Shown piece after piece: positions 14,293-22,428 of a stretch of 64,000 nucleotides of DNA (position 1 is the stretch's first letter; every line of letters begins with the position of its first letter). Source of the stretch: Streptomyces noursei (lineage in GTDB: Bacteria > Actinomycetota > Actinomycetes > Streptomycetales > Streptomycetaceae). The notes beneath the pieces were generated by a model. The model saw nothing but the letters and a program-made list of their open reading frames with translations. It made no database searches and was not told the origin of the DNA. The position numbers and the translations under genes are program-made. Location of the stretch: contig NZ_CP070326.1 in the NCBI RefSeq assembly GCF_016917755.1, positions 9,424,001 to 9,488,000 of the forward strand. The letters are read 5' to 3'.

Positions 14293-16806
14293 TCAGTGCT
14301 TCTGGGCGCGACGCTGCCGGCTCAGGAACGCGATGACCAGGCCCGCCCCCACCAGCAGACCGGCGAGGCCCATCATCTTCGGCAGCCCCGACGTACCGGT
14401 GTGCGCCAGCGAACCCGTGCCGCCGGCCGGGGCCGGGCTGGCGGGCGACGCGGGTGACGGCGGCGTGGAGGCCGGTGGCGAGGTCGGTGTCGGGGTCGGT
14501 GTTGGGGTCGGGGTCGGTGTTGGTGTTGGGGTTGCCTTCGGGATGTACACCCCGGCATCGATCGTGTGATCGACGCCGCCCGGCTTGTCCGGCGCCGTGA
14601 CCGGTGCGTAGCCGTTGCACAACCGACCGGTGGTCGGCGGCGTCACATTGGAGTCATGCGCACGGTTGGCACCGGCTCGCGGGAGCGTGAACCGCAGCTC
14701 ACTCGCCGCGGGCCGGCCGGGCACCTTGCCGGTGTCCGCGGTACACACGTCGAACTGCACCGTGTATGTCGCGCCCGGCGTGAGCTGGTACGCGGCGCCG
14801 ACACCGCCGAAGTAGTACTCGCCGGCGGCATCGGTCCTGGTCGTGGCGACCCGCTTGCCGCCCGCGTCCAGCAGGTTGATCGTCGCCCCAGGCAGCAGCA
14901 CCTCCGCCGGGTCCTGGATCCCGTTGTGGTCCCCGTCGAACCACACGAGGTTGCCGATCTGGATCGGCGCGTTCGCCGCCGCGTACGCGATGTCACCGAG
15001 CCCACCGGCCTTGCCGAACCCGTTCTGTTCCTGACCGATGAACTGGTACGCGTTGGCGGTCGGAGCGTTGCCCGGGCCCTGACCGGTGGTGATGTCGTAG
15101 TAACCGGTCCCGGCGGTTTCGATGTTGACGGTCGGGTCGAACTCCGTGCTGACGACCCACTGTTGCTGCGGAATGTAGGCCACCGACCCCAGCGCGGTCT
15201 CCTGGTGCCCGCCGGCGAAGAAGTCGCCCGGGAAGTATTCGACGACACCGTTGCCCTGGCCGCCGTCGGTGGCGCGGTTGGCGTGGTTGGGGCAGTTTCC
15301 GGTGCCTTCCCACGCGTATCCGCCGCTGGGGCCGGCGCAGGCCATGGTGATGTCACCACCGGACATGCCGAGTTCCGGCGTGTTGTTCAGCGGGCGAGGG
15401 TCCAGCCCCTTCGCGCTGAGGACGTCCATGAACCGGTCGCGGAAACCCAGGATCATCGAACCGTCGCGGGCGAAGGCGAGGGAGGCGAACTCCGGCTGCG
15501 GATCGATGAAGGCGCCGCCCACCTTCCGTTCGTCCCACGTGGCCAGGGTGGTGTTCCACGGGTTCCAGTGGGTGGCCTGGGCGACGTCGCCGGCACCGGT
15601 GAAGACGGTGCCGCGCCTGTCGGTGAGCGGGTGGGTCAGCACCGTCGTGAACCGCTTGCCGTCGTAGGTGTAGACGACGGCTTTCAGATCCGCGCGCTGT
15701 TGCGTGCTCTCCGCGGTGCACACGCCGCCGACGTACAGCGTGTTGTCGTGGGTGGCGAGGCCGAACGGCCGCCAGTCGCCGGGACTCGCGCACCCCGGGT
15801 CCGGGATCCGCACCGTCGCCTCGGGCGCCGAGGCGGTGGCTCCTGTTGCGTCGAAGCTCACCAGGCTGCGGGTGCGCAGGTTCACCGCGTACAGCGTGCC
15901 GCCGTCCTCCGACAGGGCCAGGCCACCGACGCTCTCCTTGCCCGGTGCGTCGGTGAACCCGGGATCCTTGATCATGTTGCCGGTGTCGTGCGGCGTCACC
16001 GCAGCGCCCGGCACCTGCGCGAACAGCTTGGGCGCGCCCCCGCCGTTGACCGGCACCGTATAGATCGCGCCACCGCCCTTCGGTCCGTACGGGGCGTACC
16101 GGCGGGCGAACGCGCTCTGGAACAGCCGGCTCCGGTACTTGTCGTACGCCAACCCGAACGTCGTGCCCACCTGGGCCTGCGTGGCCAGCGTGGTCGGGCA
16201 CGACACACCGGTGGGACAGGTGCCTCGGGTCTTCGTCCCGAACGCCACCAGTGCCCGGGTGTCGGATCCGCTGGCGCCGTTCTGTACCGGAACGAAATAC
16301 CGCGAGTCCGGCAGCGCGTAGTCGGCCGGATCCCACACCCCCGTCACCACCGAGGCGTTCTTTCCGCCCGACACGTCCACGAACGACGTGAAGCTGTCGA
16401 AGTGGTTCCCCACTGTCGACGCGGGCGCCGCCCGCAGATAGTCGCTGTACGGTGCCGGGACGCTGACATCGACGCGGTAACGGCCGCCGTTCAGCACCTT
16501 CGACCGCGACACCACGACCTTTCCGGTGGCATCCGTGACGCCGGTGACATGGTGCCCGGCGGGGTCGGAGATCTCCACCTTCATGCCCCGCTGCGGCACG
16601 TCCATCGTCGTGTTGATCACGCCGGTGCCGAAGAAGTCGCGCAGCACCTCAACCGTCAGCGTGCCGTCGGTGGTTGAAGCGACGGCGGGTCCGGCCGTCG
16701 CTCCCACGGCGCCGCCCGCCAACAACAGAACAGATAACCCCACGCGCGCCAGCGGCTCCACGAGCCCGCGGGCCGAGCGGCGCGAGTCTCTGCCGACTCG
16801 GTTCAT
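14293..16806 (-). CDS. Large sortase-anchored surface protein with SdrD B-like domain and LAHTG signal
   Basis: An 837-aa exported protein. Residues 1-44 are a signal peptide with basic start and hydrophobic core. The middle (about 150-600) looks like a propeller-like region with repeated phrases such as FGLAYDKYRSRLF, GGLALSEDGGTLYAVN and FGLATHDNTLYVGG. Residues about 630-750 match the SdrD B-type fold: IGNLVWFDGDHNGIQDPAE and GEYYFGG. A Thr-Pro repeat linker comes next, then LAHTG at 800-804, a hydrophobic helix and a basic tail. LAxTG is the signal used by class E sortases in Streptomyces, so covalent wall attachment is expected. The start at 16806 has GGGGAG upstream, and a 12-bp tandem repeat lies just before it. 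Ligand unknown. Confidence 0.9.
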   Translation of the reverse strand: MNRVGRDSRRSARGLVEPLARVGLSVLLLAGGAVGATAGPAVASTTDGTLTVEVLRDFFGTGVINTTMDVPQRGMKVEISDPAGHHVTGVTDATGKVVVSRSKVLNGGRYRVDVSVPAPYSDYLRAAPASTVGNHFDSFTSFVDVSGGKNASVVTGVWDPADYALPDSRYFVPVQNGASGSDTRALVAFGTKTRGTCPTGVSCPTTLATQAQVGTTFGLAYDKYRSRLFQSAFARRYAPYGPKGGGAIYTVPVNGGGAPKLFAQVPGAAVTPHDTGNMIKDPGFTDAPGKESVGGLALSEDGGTLYAVNLRTRSLVSFDATGATASAPEATVRIPDPGCASPGDWRPFGLATHDNTLYVGGVCTAESTQQRADLKAVVYTYDGKRFTTVLTHPLTDRRGTVFTGAGDVAQATHWNPWNTTLATWDERKVGGAFIDPQPEFASLAFARDGSMILGFRDRFMDVLSAKGLDPRPLNNTPELGMSGGDITMACAGPSGGYAWEGTGNCPNHANRATDGGQGNGVVEYFPGDFFAGGHQETALGSVAYIPQQQWVVSTEFDPTVNIETAGTGYYDITTGQGPGNAPTANAYQFIGQEQNGFGKAGGLGDIAYAAANAPIQIGNLVWFDGDHNGIQDPAEVLLPGATINLLDAGGKRVATTRTDAAGEYYFGGVGAAYQLTPGATYTVQFDVCTADTGKVPGRPAASELRFTLPRAGANRAHDSNVTPPTTGRLCNGYAPVTAPDKPGGVDHTIDAGVYIPKATPTPTPTPTPTPTPTPTSPPASTPPSPASPASPAPAGGTGSLAHTGTSGLPKMMGLAGLLVGAGLVIAFLSRQRRAQKH

Positions 16807-16826
16807 GGCATCACACTCCCCACACT

Positions 16827-16874
16827 TCTCTCGTCATGCCTCTTGTCATGTTCCTTGTCGTGTCTCTTGTCATG
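16827..16874 (-). repeat. Four tandem 12-bp repeats in the 5' leader of the surface protein gene
   Basis: Four consecutive 12-mers of the form (T/C)(C/T)(T/C)C(T/C)TGTC(A/G)TG cover 16827-16874: TCTCTCGTCATG, CCTCTTGTCATG, TTCCTTGTCGTG and TCTCTTGTCATG. They lie 20-68 bases upstream of the start codon. On the coding strand the core is CATGACAAGAG. They could be protein-binding half-sites or a slippage-prone leader element. Confidence 0.75.
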
Positions 16875-17358
16875 AAAACGCAGCCCCTCGTCTCGCCGCA
16901 CGCCCACTTCACGGGCCCCGAACGGGGACGCCGGTCGCGAACATCGCGGAAAAGAAAAAGGGCCCACTGCTGTTGCGTGGACCGCTTTACGTTGATCGTT
17001 TGCAGGTATTGCGGGCACGCCGTAAGCGTCGCAGGCCAGGAAAGGTGAACGCGCGTTGAGCGCCTCGGGAAGAACCGCCCCGGGTGGTGCATTTTCGCAG
17101 CTCAATCACGGCACCCTCGCCCCCACCGCCGATCTCACCAACCGCCATCGCGAGCAGCGCGCGATATGTTATCCGCCGAAGTCGCGCCGGCACCAGCAGA
17201 ATCCATACATTCATCGGGAGCCGCGATAGTCCCGAGCGGCGGATAATAGCGACCGCAAGAATGTGCGACATTGACATTGCGACATTGACATGCCGACCGG
17301 ATCCGGTTCCGTCGGTGACCGGACGCCCTGCCCACCCGACGGCTGCTCGCCGACGCAC
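16875..17358. other. Intergenic stretch upstream of the surface protein gene
   Basis: No gene with a credible ribosome site and codon bias was found here. The stretch is less G/C-rich than its surroundings around 17150-17290, suggesting promoter sequence. A 13-bp unit GCGACATTGACAT is directly repeated with a 14-bp period (17265-17277 and 17279-17291). Part of it probably once encoded the missing end of the decayed gene at 17359-17910. Confidence 0.5.
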
Positions 17359-17910
17359 TCAGGACGCGAGGACACCGACCGAGGCGACGAGCACGAAGAC
17401 GGCGAGTGTCCCGGCCTGTTGGGGCACGGGGATTCCGGCCGCGCTGATCGACGCGCCCGCGGCGAGGGTGAGCGGGGCGTTCTTGGCGTTGGCCGCCGAC
17501 AGTGCCACGCCGAGTCCGAGGATCTCTGGAGGCGTTGCGCGCCGGCTCTGGATGGCCTGCCGGGTATCCGCATGGCCGGCACCGCCGAGCCCGCCGTTGG
17601 TCACGGAGATGGCGTTGGGACCGATCCGTGCGGCGGCCGCTTCGAGCGCCAGGGTGGCCTTGAGGCCCTGCACGGTGGTGACCATGGACATCCGCACGCC
17701 GAACCGGTCATCACCGGCCTTCGGCAGCGACGTCCGGACGACCCGTGCGATCGCCTTGTTCCCTGACGGGCGCAGCAGGGCGCCCTGCCGTCCGGTGCCG
17801 CCGCCGGCCGCGGGGTTCCACTGGGCGCCCAGAGCGGACGGGCTGATCAGGGACGCTTCGGCCTGCCCCCCGGTGAGCTGCGCGGACGGGTTGCCGGCAC
17901 GGCTCGTCAT
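17359..17910 (-). pseudogene. Decayed gene ending in a GAP-family (Sap/LysE-like) membrane protein fragment
   Basis: A 183-codon open frame whose C-terminal 60 residues (LGLGVALSAANAKNAPLTLA, then PVPQQAGTLAVFVLVASVGV) match the middle of GAP/Sap-type six-helix membrane proteins, where a helix starting LGVALSAxNPKN is typical. The frame stops immediately after this, so at least the second half of such a protein is missing. The N-terminal 110 residues do not fit the family; the stretch around LKATLALEAAAARIGPNAIS vaguely resembles the end of a short-chain dehydrogenase. A fused, truncated relic is the simplest reading. Confidence 0.4.
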
Positions 17911-17967
17911 GGCCGGAGCCGGCGGGCCGCCGGACCAGGAGTGCGCGTCGCTGCGCGTGTCCGGTGG

Positions 17968-18684
17968 TCAGCGCCGTGACGTCCTCGGCGCGTGCCCGGT
18001 CGGGCAGATCGGCGCCCCGTCGTCCGGCGCCGGGGCGGCCGCGGCCAGTCGGTCGGTGATCTCCGCGGCGGTCAGGACGCGCGCGAAGCCCTTGCGCAGA
18101 ACGGCGAGTTCGGGTTCCTGCCGGGACTCGTCGTCGGTGGCCGTGACATCGGATCCGAAGACGACCTGGTAGCCGCGTTCATACGCCTGCCGAGCCGTGG
18201 TGCCGCAGCAGTAGTTGGTGAGCGTTCCCGTGACGATGACCGTGTCACGGCCGAGGTTGCGCAGCACGGTGTCGAGCGGGGTGTCGTAGAACGCCCCATA
18301 CGACGGCTTGCGGATCACGACCTCGTCGGGGCGGCGCCCCATCCGGCCCCAGACCTCGGCGGGGCCCGGTCGGCGCCAGTCGGTGTCGGCGTGCGGGAGG
18401 AAGCGCAGGGCGTGTGGCCGGTCCAGTCCGAGATGGGTGTCGTCGAAGATCGTCCAGATCACCGGGACCGAGGCGTCCCGGCAGTCTTCGACCAGTTGCC
18501 GCAGCCGGGGCGCCATCCGGGTCGCCGCGGGCACCCAGTAGGGGCTCCAGCCGGGCCGGACGAATTCGTCCTGCATGTCGATGACCAGCAGCGCCGTCCG
18601 TTCGGGTCGTATGTCGAACGATGCCTGGCCGTGCTCGTAGGCGTGGCGCGCCCGCGCGGTCACCCATTCCTCGGTGTACGTCAT
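17968..18684 (-). CDS. Isochorismatase-family cysteine hydrolase
   Basis: A 238-aa protein starting at ATG 18684. It shows the family fold: ALLVIDMQDEFV with the catalytic Asp near residue 36, VVIRKPSYGAF with the Lys, and TLTNYCCGTTARQAYERGY with the nucleophilic Cys at the start of a helix. These enzymes cleave vinyl ether, amide or N-carbamoyl bonds (isochorismate, nicotinamide, N-carbamoylsarcosine); the substrate here is not evident. It is divergent from a PadR regulator, with a long palindrome between the two genes, so regulation by PadR is likely. Confidence 0.88.
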   Translation of the reverse strand: MTYTEEWVTARARHAYEHGQASFDIRPERTALLVIDMQDEFVRPGWSPYWVPAATRMAPRLRQLVEDCRDASVPVIWTIFDDTHLGLDRPHALRFLPHADTDWRRPGPAEVWGRMGRRPDEVVIRKPSYGAFYDTPLDTVLRNLGRDTVIVTGTLTNYCCGTTARQAYERGYQVVFGSDVTATDDESRQEPELAVLRKGFARVLTAAEITDRLAAAAPAPDDGAPICPTGHAPRTSRR

Positions 18685-18696
18685 CCCTGCCCCTAT

Positions 18697-18722
18697 ATCG
18701 ATTCGAGGTACCTCGTTTCGAT
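18697..18722. promoter_or_regulatory. Palindromic operator between the isochorismatase and PadR genes
   Basis: A 26-bp near-perfect inverted repeat whose core CGAGGTACCTCG is perfectly symmetric and whose outer arms are ATCGA and TCGAT. It lies 12 bp upstream of the isochorismatase start and just before the PadR start, so one bound dimer could control both genes. Confidence 0.65.
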
Positions 18723-18738
18723 GTGCGAGAGTAGCAGC

Positions 18739-19251
18739 ATGCTCGAACTCGCCATCCTGGGATTCCTGGCCGAGGGGCCGCTGCACGGCTATCAACTGCG
18801 CCACCGGATCGCGCACTTGTCCGGCCATGCCCGGCCGGTCAGCGACGGCAGCCTCTACCCGGCGATCAATCGGCTGGTCCGTGCCGGGCTGCTCGACCGA
18901 CGGACCGAACCGGGCACCTCGGCCGCCCAGCGCCACACCCTGAGCCTGACCGACGCCGGCCGCCGCGAGCTGGTGCGCCGACTGCGGGATGCCAACGGCC
19001 TCGACATCACCGACAGCACCCGGTACTTCACGGTCCTGGCCTTCCTCTCCCAACTGCCCGACACCACCGACCAGCACGCGGTACTGCGCCGCCGACTGGA
19101 GTTCCTGGAACAGCCCGCGAGCTTCTTCCACGACGGCGACCGCCCCCTGCGTAGCGACGACACCGACGACCCCTACCGGCGCGGCATGCTCACCATCGCC
19201 CGCGCCACCAGCCGCGCGGAAAGGTCCTGGCTTCGGGAGGTGTTGGCCTGA
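18739..19251 (+). CDS. PadR-family transcriptional regulator
   Basis: A 170-aa protein starting MLELAILGFLAEGPLHGYQL, the classic PadR opening. The winged helix follows, with SDGSLYPAINRLVRAGLL as the recognition helix region and HTLSLTDAGRREL as the wing. The C-terminal helical part (about 85-170) is the dimerisation domain. ATG 18721, six codons earlier, is possible but would overlap the palindromic operator; the family start at 18739 is preferred. It is divergent from the isochorismatase-like hydrolase, its likely target, and probably represses itself. Confidence 0.88.
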   Translation: MLELAILGFLAEGPLHGYQLRHRIAHLSGHARPVSDGSLYPAINRLVRAGLLDRRTEPGTSAAQRHTLSLTDAGRRELVRRLRDANGLDITDSTRYFTVLAFLSQLPDTTDQHAVLRRRLEFLEQPASFFHDGDRPLRSDDTDDPYRRGMLTIARATSRAERSWLREVLA

Positions 19252-19263
19252 CTCGGCCTCGGG

Positions 19264-20283
19264 TCAGCCGCCGGTCACCTGCTGCCACAACCCGCCGCTG
19301 CCGCCGTCGAGTACGTGCCGACCGATCCTTTGTTGCCAGGCCCGTTCACCGCTGTCCTCGTCGCGCCAGGACCACATGCGGGTGGTGGCCAGGCGGAGCG
19401 GGCTGAGTTCGGTGAAACCGATCGCGCCGTGCAGTTGGTGGGCGATGCGGGTGATCTCGGCCACCGAGGCGGCGGCCTGCGCGGCGGCGAGCCACGCGGT
19501 GAACTCCGCGGAGTCCGGCTCGGACAGGGCGGACGCGGCCGCCTCGACGGCCGCGGCGACCAGGGCCGCCTCCTCGACGAGCTTGGCCTCCTCCTGCTTG
19601 ACGGCCTGGAAGTGGCTCAGCGGTCGGCCGAACTGCACACGGGAGGAGGTGTGATCGACCGTCAACTCGACACAGCGGCGTGCCGCACCGGCGATCAGGG
19701 CGGCCCGCGCCAGGCCGGAACGCCATGTAGCCTCCCGGACCAGCGCGGCCGGAATGCGGCGGACCCGCTCGGCGGGGACGGCCACGTCGAGCAGCACCAG
19801 GTCGTCCCTGGGCTCGCCCGCCAGGTTGGTGCCCGCCACCTGCCGCCACTCGGTGGCTTCGAGGAGGAAGAGCACGGGCCCGCCGCCCGGGCCCTCGGTC
19901 AGCACCACCGCGGCTTCGGCGGCCCGGGCCCACGGCACCCGGTGCAGCGTGCCGCTGACCCGTAGGGCGTCATCGGTGCCTGCCGCCCCTGACGGCCCGA
20001 CCCTGCTGTCGGTGTCCACGTGGGTGAACCGCACGTCGAGCGGGCCGGCAGCCACGGTGAGTTGGCCGTCCGGGACGGCGAGCCCGGCCGCGGCCAGCAG
20101 CGGGCGTGCGACGAGCAGCGTCTCGGCGAGCGGTGCCGGGGTGCTGCGGTAGCCGGCTTCCCGCGCCAGGGCCACGAGGGCGGTCGGGGCCGTGTCGAGC
20201 GGCGGCAGGGCGTCGACGGCGCGTTCGGAGAGGGGTTCGGAGAGGGGTTCGGCGACGGACTCGGCGCACGGTTCGATGCTCAT
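19264..20283 (-). CDS. Acyl-CoA dehydrogenase family protein (second subunit type)
   Basis: A 339-aa protein that overlaps the preceding acyl-CoA dehydrogenase gene by the four bases ATGA, so the two are translated together. The C-terminal half shows family features: SGLARAALIAGAARRCVELTVDHTSSRVQFGRPLSHFQAVKQ and IAHQLHGAIGFTELSPL, which contribute to FAD and subunit contacts. The N-terminal half is short and divergent. Paired dehydrogenases of this kind form alpha2beta2 heterotetramers in steroid side-chain and related acyl-CoA catabolism in actinobacteria, where only one subunit carries the base. Last gene of the CoA operon; convergent with padR. Confidence 0.85.
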   Translation of the reverse strand: MSIEPCAESVAEPLSEPLSERAVDALPPLDTAPTALVALAREAGYRSTPAPLAETLLVARPLLAAAGLAVPDGQLTVAAGPLDVRFTHVDTDSRVGPSGAAGTDDALRVSGTLHRVPWARAAEAAVVLTEGPGGGPVLFLLEATEWRQVAGTNLAGEPRDDLVLLDVAVPAERVRRIPAALVREATWRSGLARAALIAGAARRCVELTVDHTSSRVQFGRPLSHFQAVKQEEAKLVEEAALVAAAVEAAASALSEPDSAEFTAWLAAAQAAASVAEITRIAHQLHGAIGFTELSPLRLATTRMWSWRDEDSGERAWQQRIGRHVLDGGSGGLWQQVTGG

Positions 20284-21446
20284 CGGGACAGCTCCAGACC
20301 TCGGGTGATGATGCCGCGCAGGATTTCGTTGGTGCCGCCGCGCAGCGTGTATCCCGGCGCATGCAGGATGGCGGTGGCCAGCAGTTCGGGGTAGCTGCCG
20401 CGGGTGGCGTCGAAGCGGGCGGCGATCGGCAGGATCTCGCGGACCTCGTTGACGAGTTCGCCCTCGAAGCGGGTCCCGAGGTCCTTGACCAGGGCCGCCT
20501 GCACGTCGGCGGGGCGGCCGGCCGCCAGCGCCGCGGCCACCCCCAACGACAGCTGCCGGATGGACGCCAGGCGCGCGGTGAGCCGGCCCACCCGGGCCTG
20601 CTGCTCGGGACTGCACGCGCCGGTCCGCTGCAACTGTCCCACCAGGGCGGAAAGGAGCGGCAGCGTGGACAGGAAGCGCTCGGGACCGCTGCGTTCCAGG
20701 GCCAGTTCGCCGGTGACCTGCCGCCAGCCGTCACCGGGGCGCCCGAGCAGTGCCTCGTCGGTGAGCTCGACGCCTTCCAGGTGGCAGTAGTTGAAGGTGT
20801 GCTCGCCGCTGAGGAGACGGATCGGCTCGACCCGGACGTGCGGATCGCGCAGGTCGACGATGAACTGGCTCAGCCCGGCGTGGCGGTCCTCGGACTCGTC
20901 GGTCCGGGCGAGCACGATCGCGTGATCGTTGACGTGCGCGCCGCCCGTCCACATCTTGGTGCCGGTCAACCGCCAGCCGTTGGCGGTCCGCTCCGCCCGG
21001 GTCCGTACCGAGGCCAGGTCCGACCCGCTGTCCTGCTCGCTCATCCCGATCGAGAAAAAGCACGCGCCGGCGGCGATCCGGGGCAGGAAGTGGTTCCGCT
21101 GCGCCTCGGTGCCGTGGCGCAGGATGGTGGGCCCGGCCTGCCGGTCGGCGACCCAGTGGGCCGAGACCGGGGCGCCGGCGGCCAGCAACTCCTCGATGAC
21201 GACGTAGCGTTCGAGGTTGCTGCGCCCGCCTCCGCCGTACGCCCGCGGCAGGGTCATGCCGATCCAGCCGCGCCGGGCCAGGCGACGGGTGAAGGCGGGG
21301 TCCCAGCCGGTCAGCCAGGAGTCGGGCCGACCGAGGACGGTGCCGGCGGCCCGTTCCGCGGCGAGGAAGTCGCGCACCTCCTGTCGTAACCGGGTTGCTT
21401 CGGGCGGAAGTTGGACGGCCCCGAGATCGAGGTCGGAGAGGGTCAT
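20280..21446 (-). CDS. Acyl-CoA dehydrogenase
   Basis: A 388-aa flavoprotein with the full family layout. The N-terminal helical domain has RRGWIGMTLPRAYGGGGRS. The middle strand domain has FSIGMSEQDSGSDLASVRT and GWRLTGTKMWTGGAHVNDHA, the FAD and substrate loops. The C-terminal helical domain ends with YTLRGGTNEILRGIITRGL, where NEI is conserved. It catalyses alpha,beta-dehydrogenation of an acyl-CoA. It lies 95 bp downstream of the enoyl-CoA hydratase gene; the gap holds a 25-bp direct repeat. It partners by ATGA overlap with the next dehydrogenase. Confidence 0.92.
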   Translation of the reverse strand: MTLSDLDLGAVQLPPEATRLRQEVRDFLAAERAAGTVLGRPDSWLTGWDPAFTRRLARRGWIGMTLPRAYGGGGRSNLERYVVIEELLAAGAPVSAHWVADRQAGPTILRHGTEAQRNHFLPRIAAGACFFSIGMSEQDSGSDLASVRTRAERTANGWRLTGTKMWTGGAHVNDHAIVLARTDESEDRHAGLSQFIVDLRDPHVRVEPIRLLSGEHTFNYCHLEGVELTDEALLGRPGDGWRQVTGELALERSGPERFLSTLPLLSALVGQLQRTGACSPEQQARVGRLTARLASIRQLSLGVAAALAAGRPADVQAALVKDLGTRFEGELVNEVREILPIAARFDATRGSYPELLATAILHAPGYTLRGGTNEILRGIITRGLELSR

Positions 21447-21466
21447 CGGGTGCTCCTCGGACGGAA

Positions 21467-21523
21467 TGGTGGGTGTACGGAGTGACGGGTATACGCAGTG
21501 GTGGGTGTACGGAGTGACGGGTA
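21467..21523. repeat. Direct repeat of 25 bp between two operon genes
   Basis: TGGTGGGTGTACGGAGTGACGGGTA-type unit at 21467-21491 and again, identical, at 21499-21523 (period 32 bp). It lies between the enoyl-CoA hydratase stop and the acyl-CoA dehydrogenase start, where little else is encoded. Confidence 0.8.
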
Positions 21524-21541
21524 CACCGTCGGCGGTGGTGG

Positions 21542-22369
21542 TCAGGCGCCCGTGAAGTGCGGGCGGCGGCGCTCCCGGCGGGCCTGGACGCCCTCGCGGA
21601 AGTCGTCGGTGGTGGTCGTCACCGACTGGGCGAGTCCCTCCCAGGTCAGCGCCCGCTCGACGGTGGGCTGCCCCTGGGCCAGGCCGCTCTTGGTCAGCCG
21701 GACCGCCAGCGGGGCCGCGGCGGCGATCTCGTCGGCCACGTCGAGCGCGGCCCGAAGCACCTGGTCGGCCGGCAGCGCCTCGTGCACCATGCCGATGGTG
21801 GCGGCTCGTGCTCCGCTGATCAGCCGCCCGGTCAGCAGCAGTTCCCGCGCCCTCGACGGGCCGACGGCCTCGGCGAGCAGGGCGGTGGTGGCCATGCCCG
21901 GGTGCAGGCCGAGTCGGACGAACGGCGCGCCGAGCTTCGCCTCCGCCGCGGCGTACCGCAGGTCGCAGGCCAGGGCCAGCGCCAGTCCGGCGCCCACCGC
22001 GTGGCCGTTGACGGCCGCCACGGTGGGGACGGACAGGTCACGGACGGTCAGCCAGGTCCGGTAGAAGTCCGACAGCTGGGCCCGGGTGCCGGACAGGGGC
22101 TGGCCGTGTCGGTCGGCGAGTTCCCCCAGGTCGGCGCCCGAGCAGAACGCGGGGCCGGTGCCGGTGATCACGAGGGCGCGCAGGTCGGGGTCCTGGCGCA
22201 GGGAGCGCATGGCGCGCCGCCACTGTGCGGTCAGCCGTCCGGTCATCGGATTGCGCTTGTCGGGGTTGTCGAAGGTGAGCACGGTGACGCCGTTCGGCCG
22301 GTGCTCGACGCGCAGCGGTTCCCACGCGTTCGGCGCTGCCTGCTCGTCCAGGGGTGCTTGCTCGTTCAC
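21542..22369 (-). CDS. Enoyl-CoA hydratase/isomerase family protein
   Basis: A 275-aa crotonase-fold protein with GTG start at 22369. Key segments: NPDKRNPMTGRL, GTGPAFCSGADLGEL (first oxyanion-hole strand), AAVNGHAVGAGLALALACDL (second oxyanion-hole helix) and FVRLGLHPGMATTALL. The Glu usually acting as base appears as GLHPGM instead of G-x-x-P-E-x-G, so activity may be isomerase-like or altered rather than simple hydration. It follows the CoA transferase with 59 bp between and probably shares its transcript. Confidence 0.88.
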   Translation of the reverse strand: MNEQAPLDEQAAPNAWEPLRVEHRPNGVTVLTFDNPDKRNPMTGRLTAQWRRAMRSLRQDPDLRALVITGTGPAFCSGADLGELADRHGQPLSGTRAQLSDFYRTWLTVRDLSVPTVAAVNGHAVGAGLALALACDLRYAAAEAKLGAPFVRLGLHPGMATTALLAEAVGPSRARELLLTGRLISGARAATIGMVHEALPADQVLRAALDVADEIAAAAPLAVRLTKSGLAQGQPTVERALTWEGLAQSVTTTTDDFREGVQARRERRRPHFTGA

Positions 22370-22428
22370 GGGGCCTCGATTCGGTCCGCGGGTACGGGTG
22401 TTGGTGACTGCTGGTGACTGGTGATGGC

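Noticed and set aside
14566..16677. A 700-codon frame opposite the surface protein gene
   Set aside because: Mirror of the SdrD-type gene; no ribosome site, no motifs, and the minus-strand protein has a signal peptide and sorting signal.
17450..17800. Short-chain dehydrogenase in the decayed frame
   Set aside because: Only a vague resemblance to the SDR helix after the active site; no cofactor motif, Tyr/Lys pair or consistent length.
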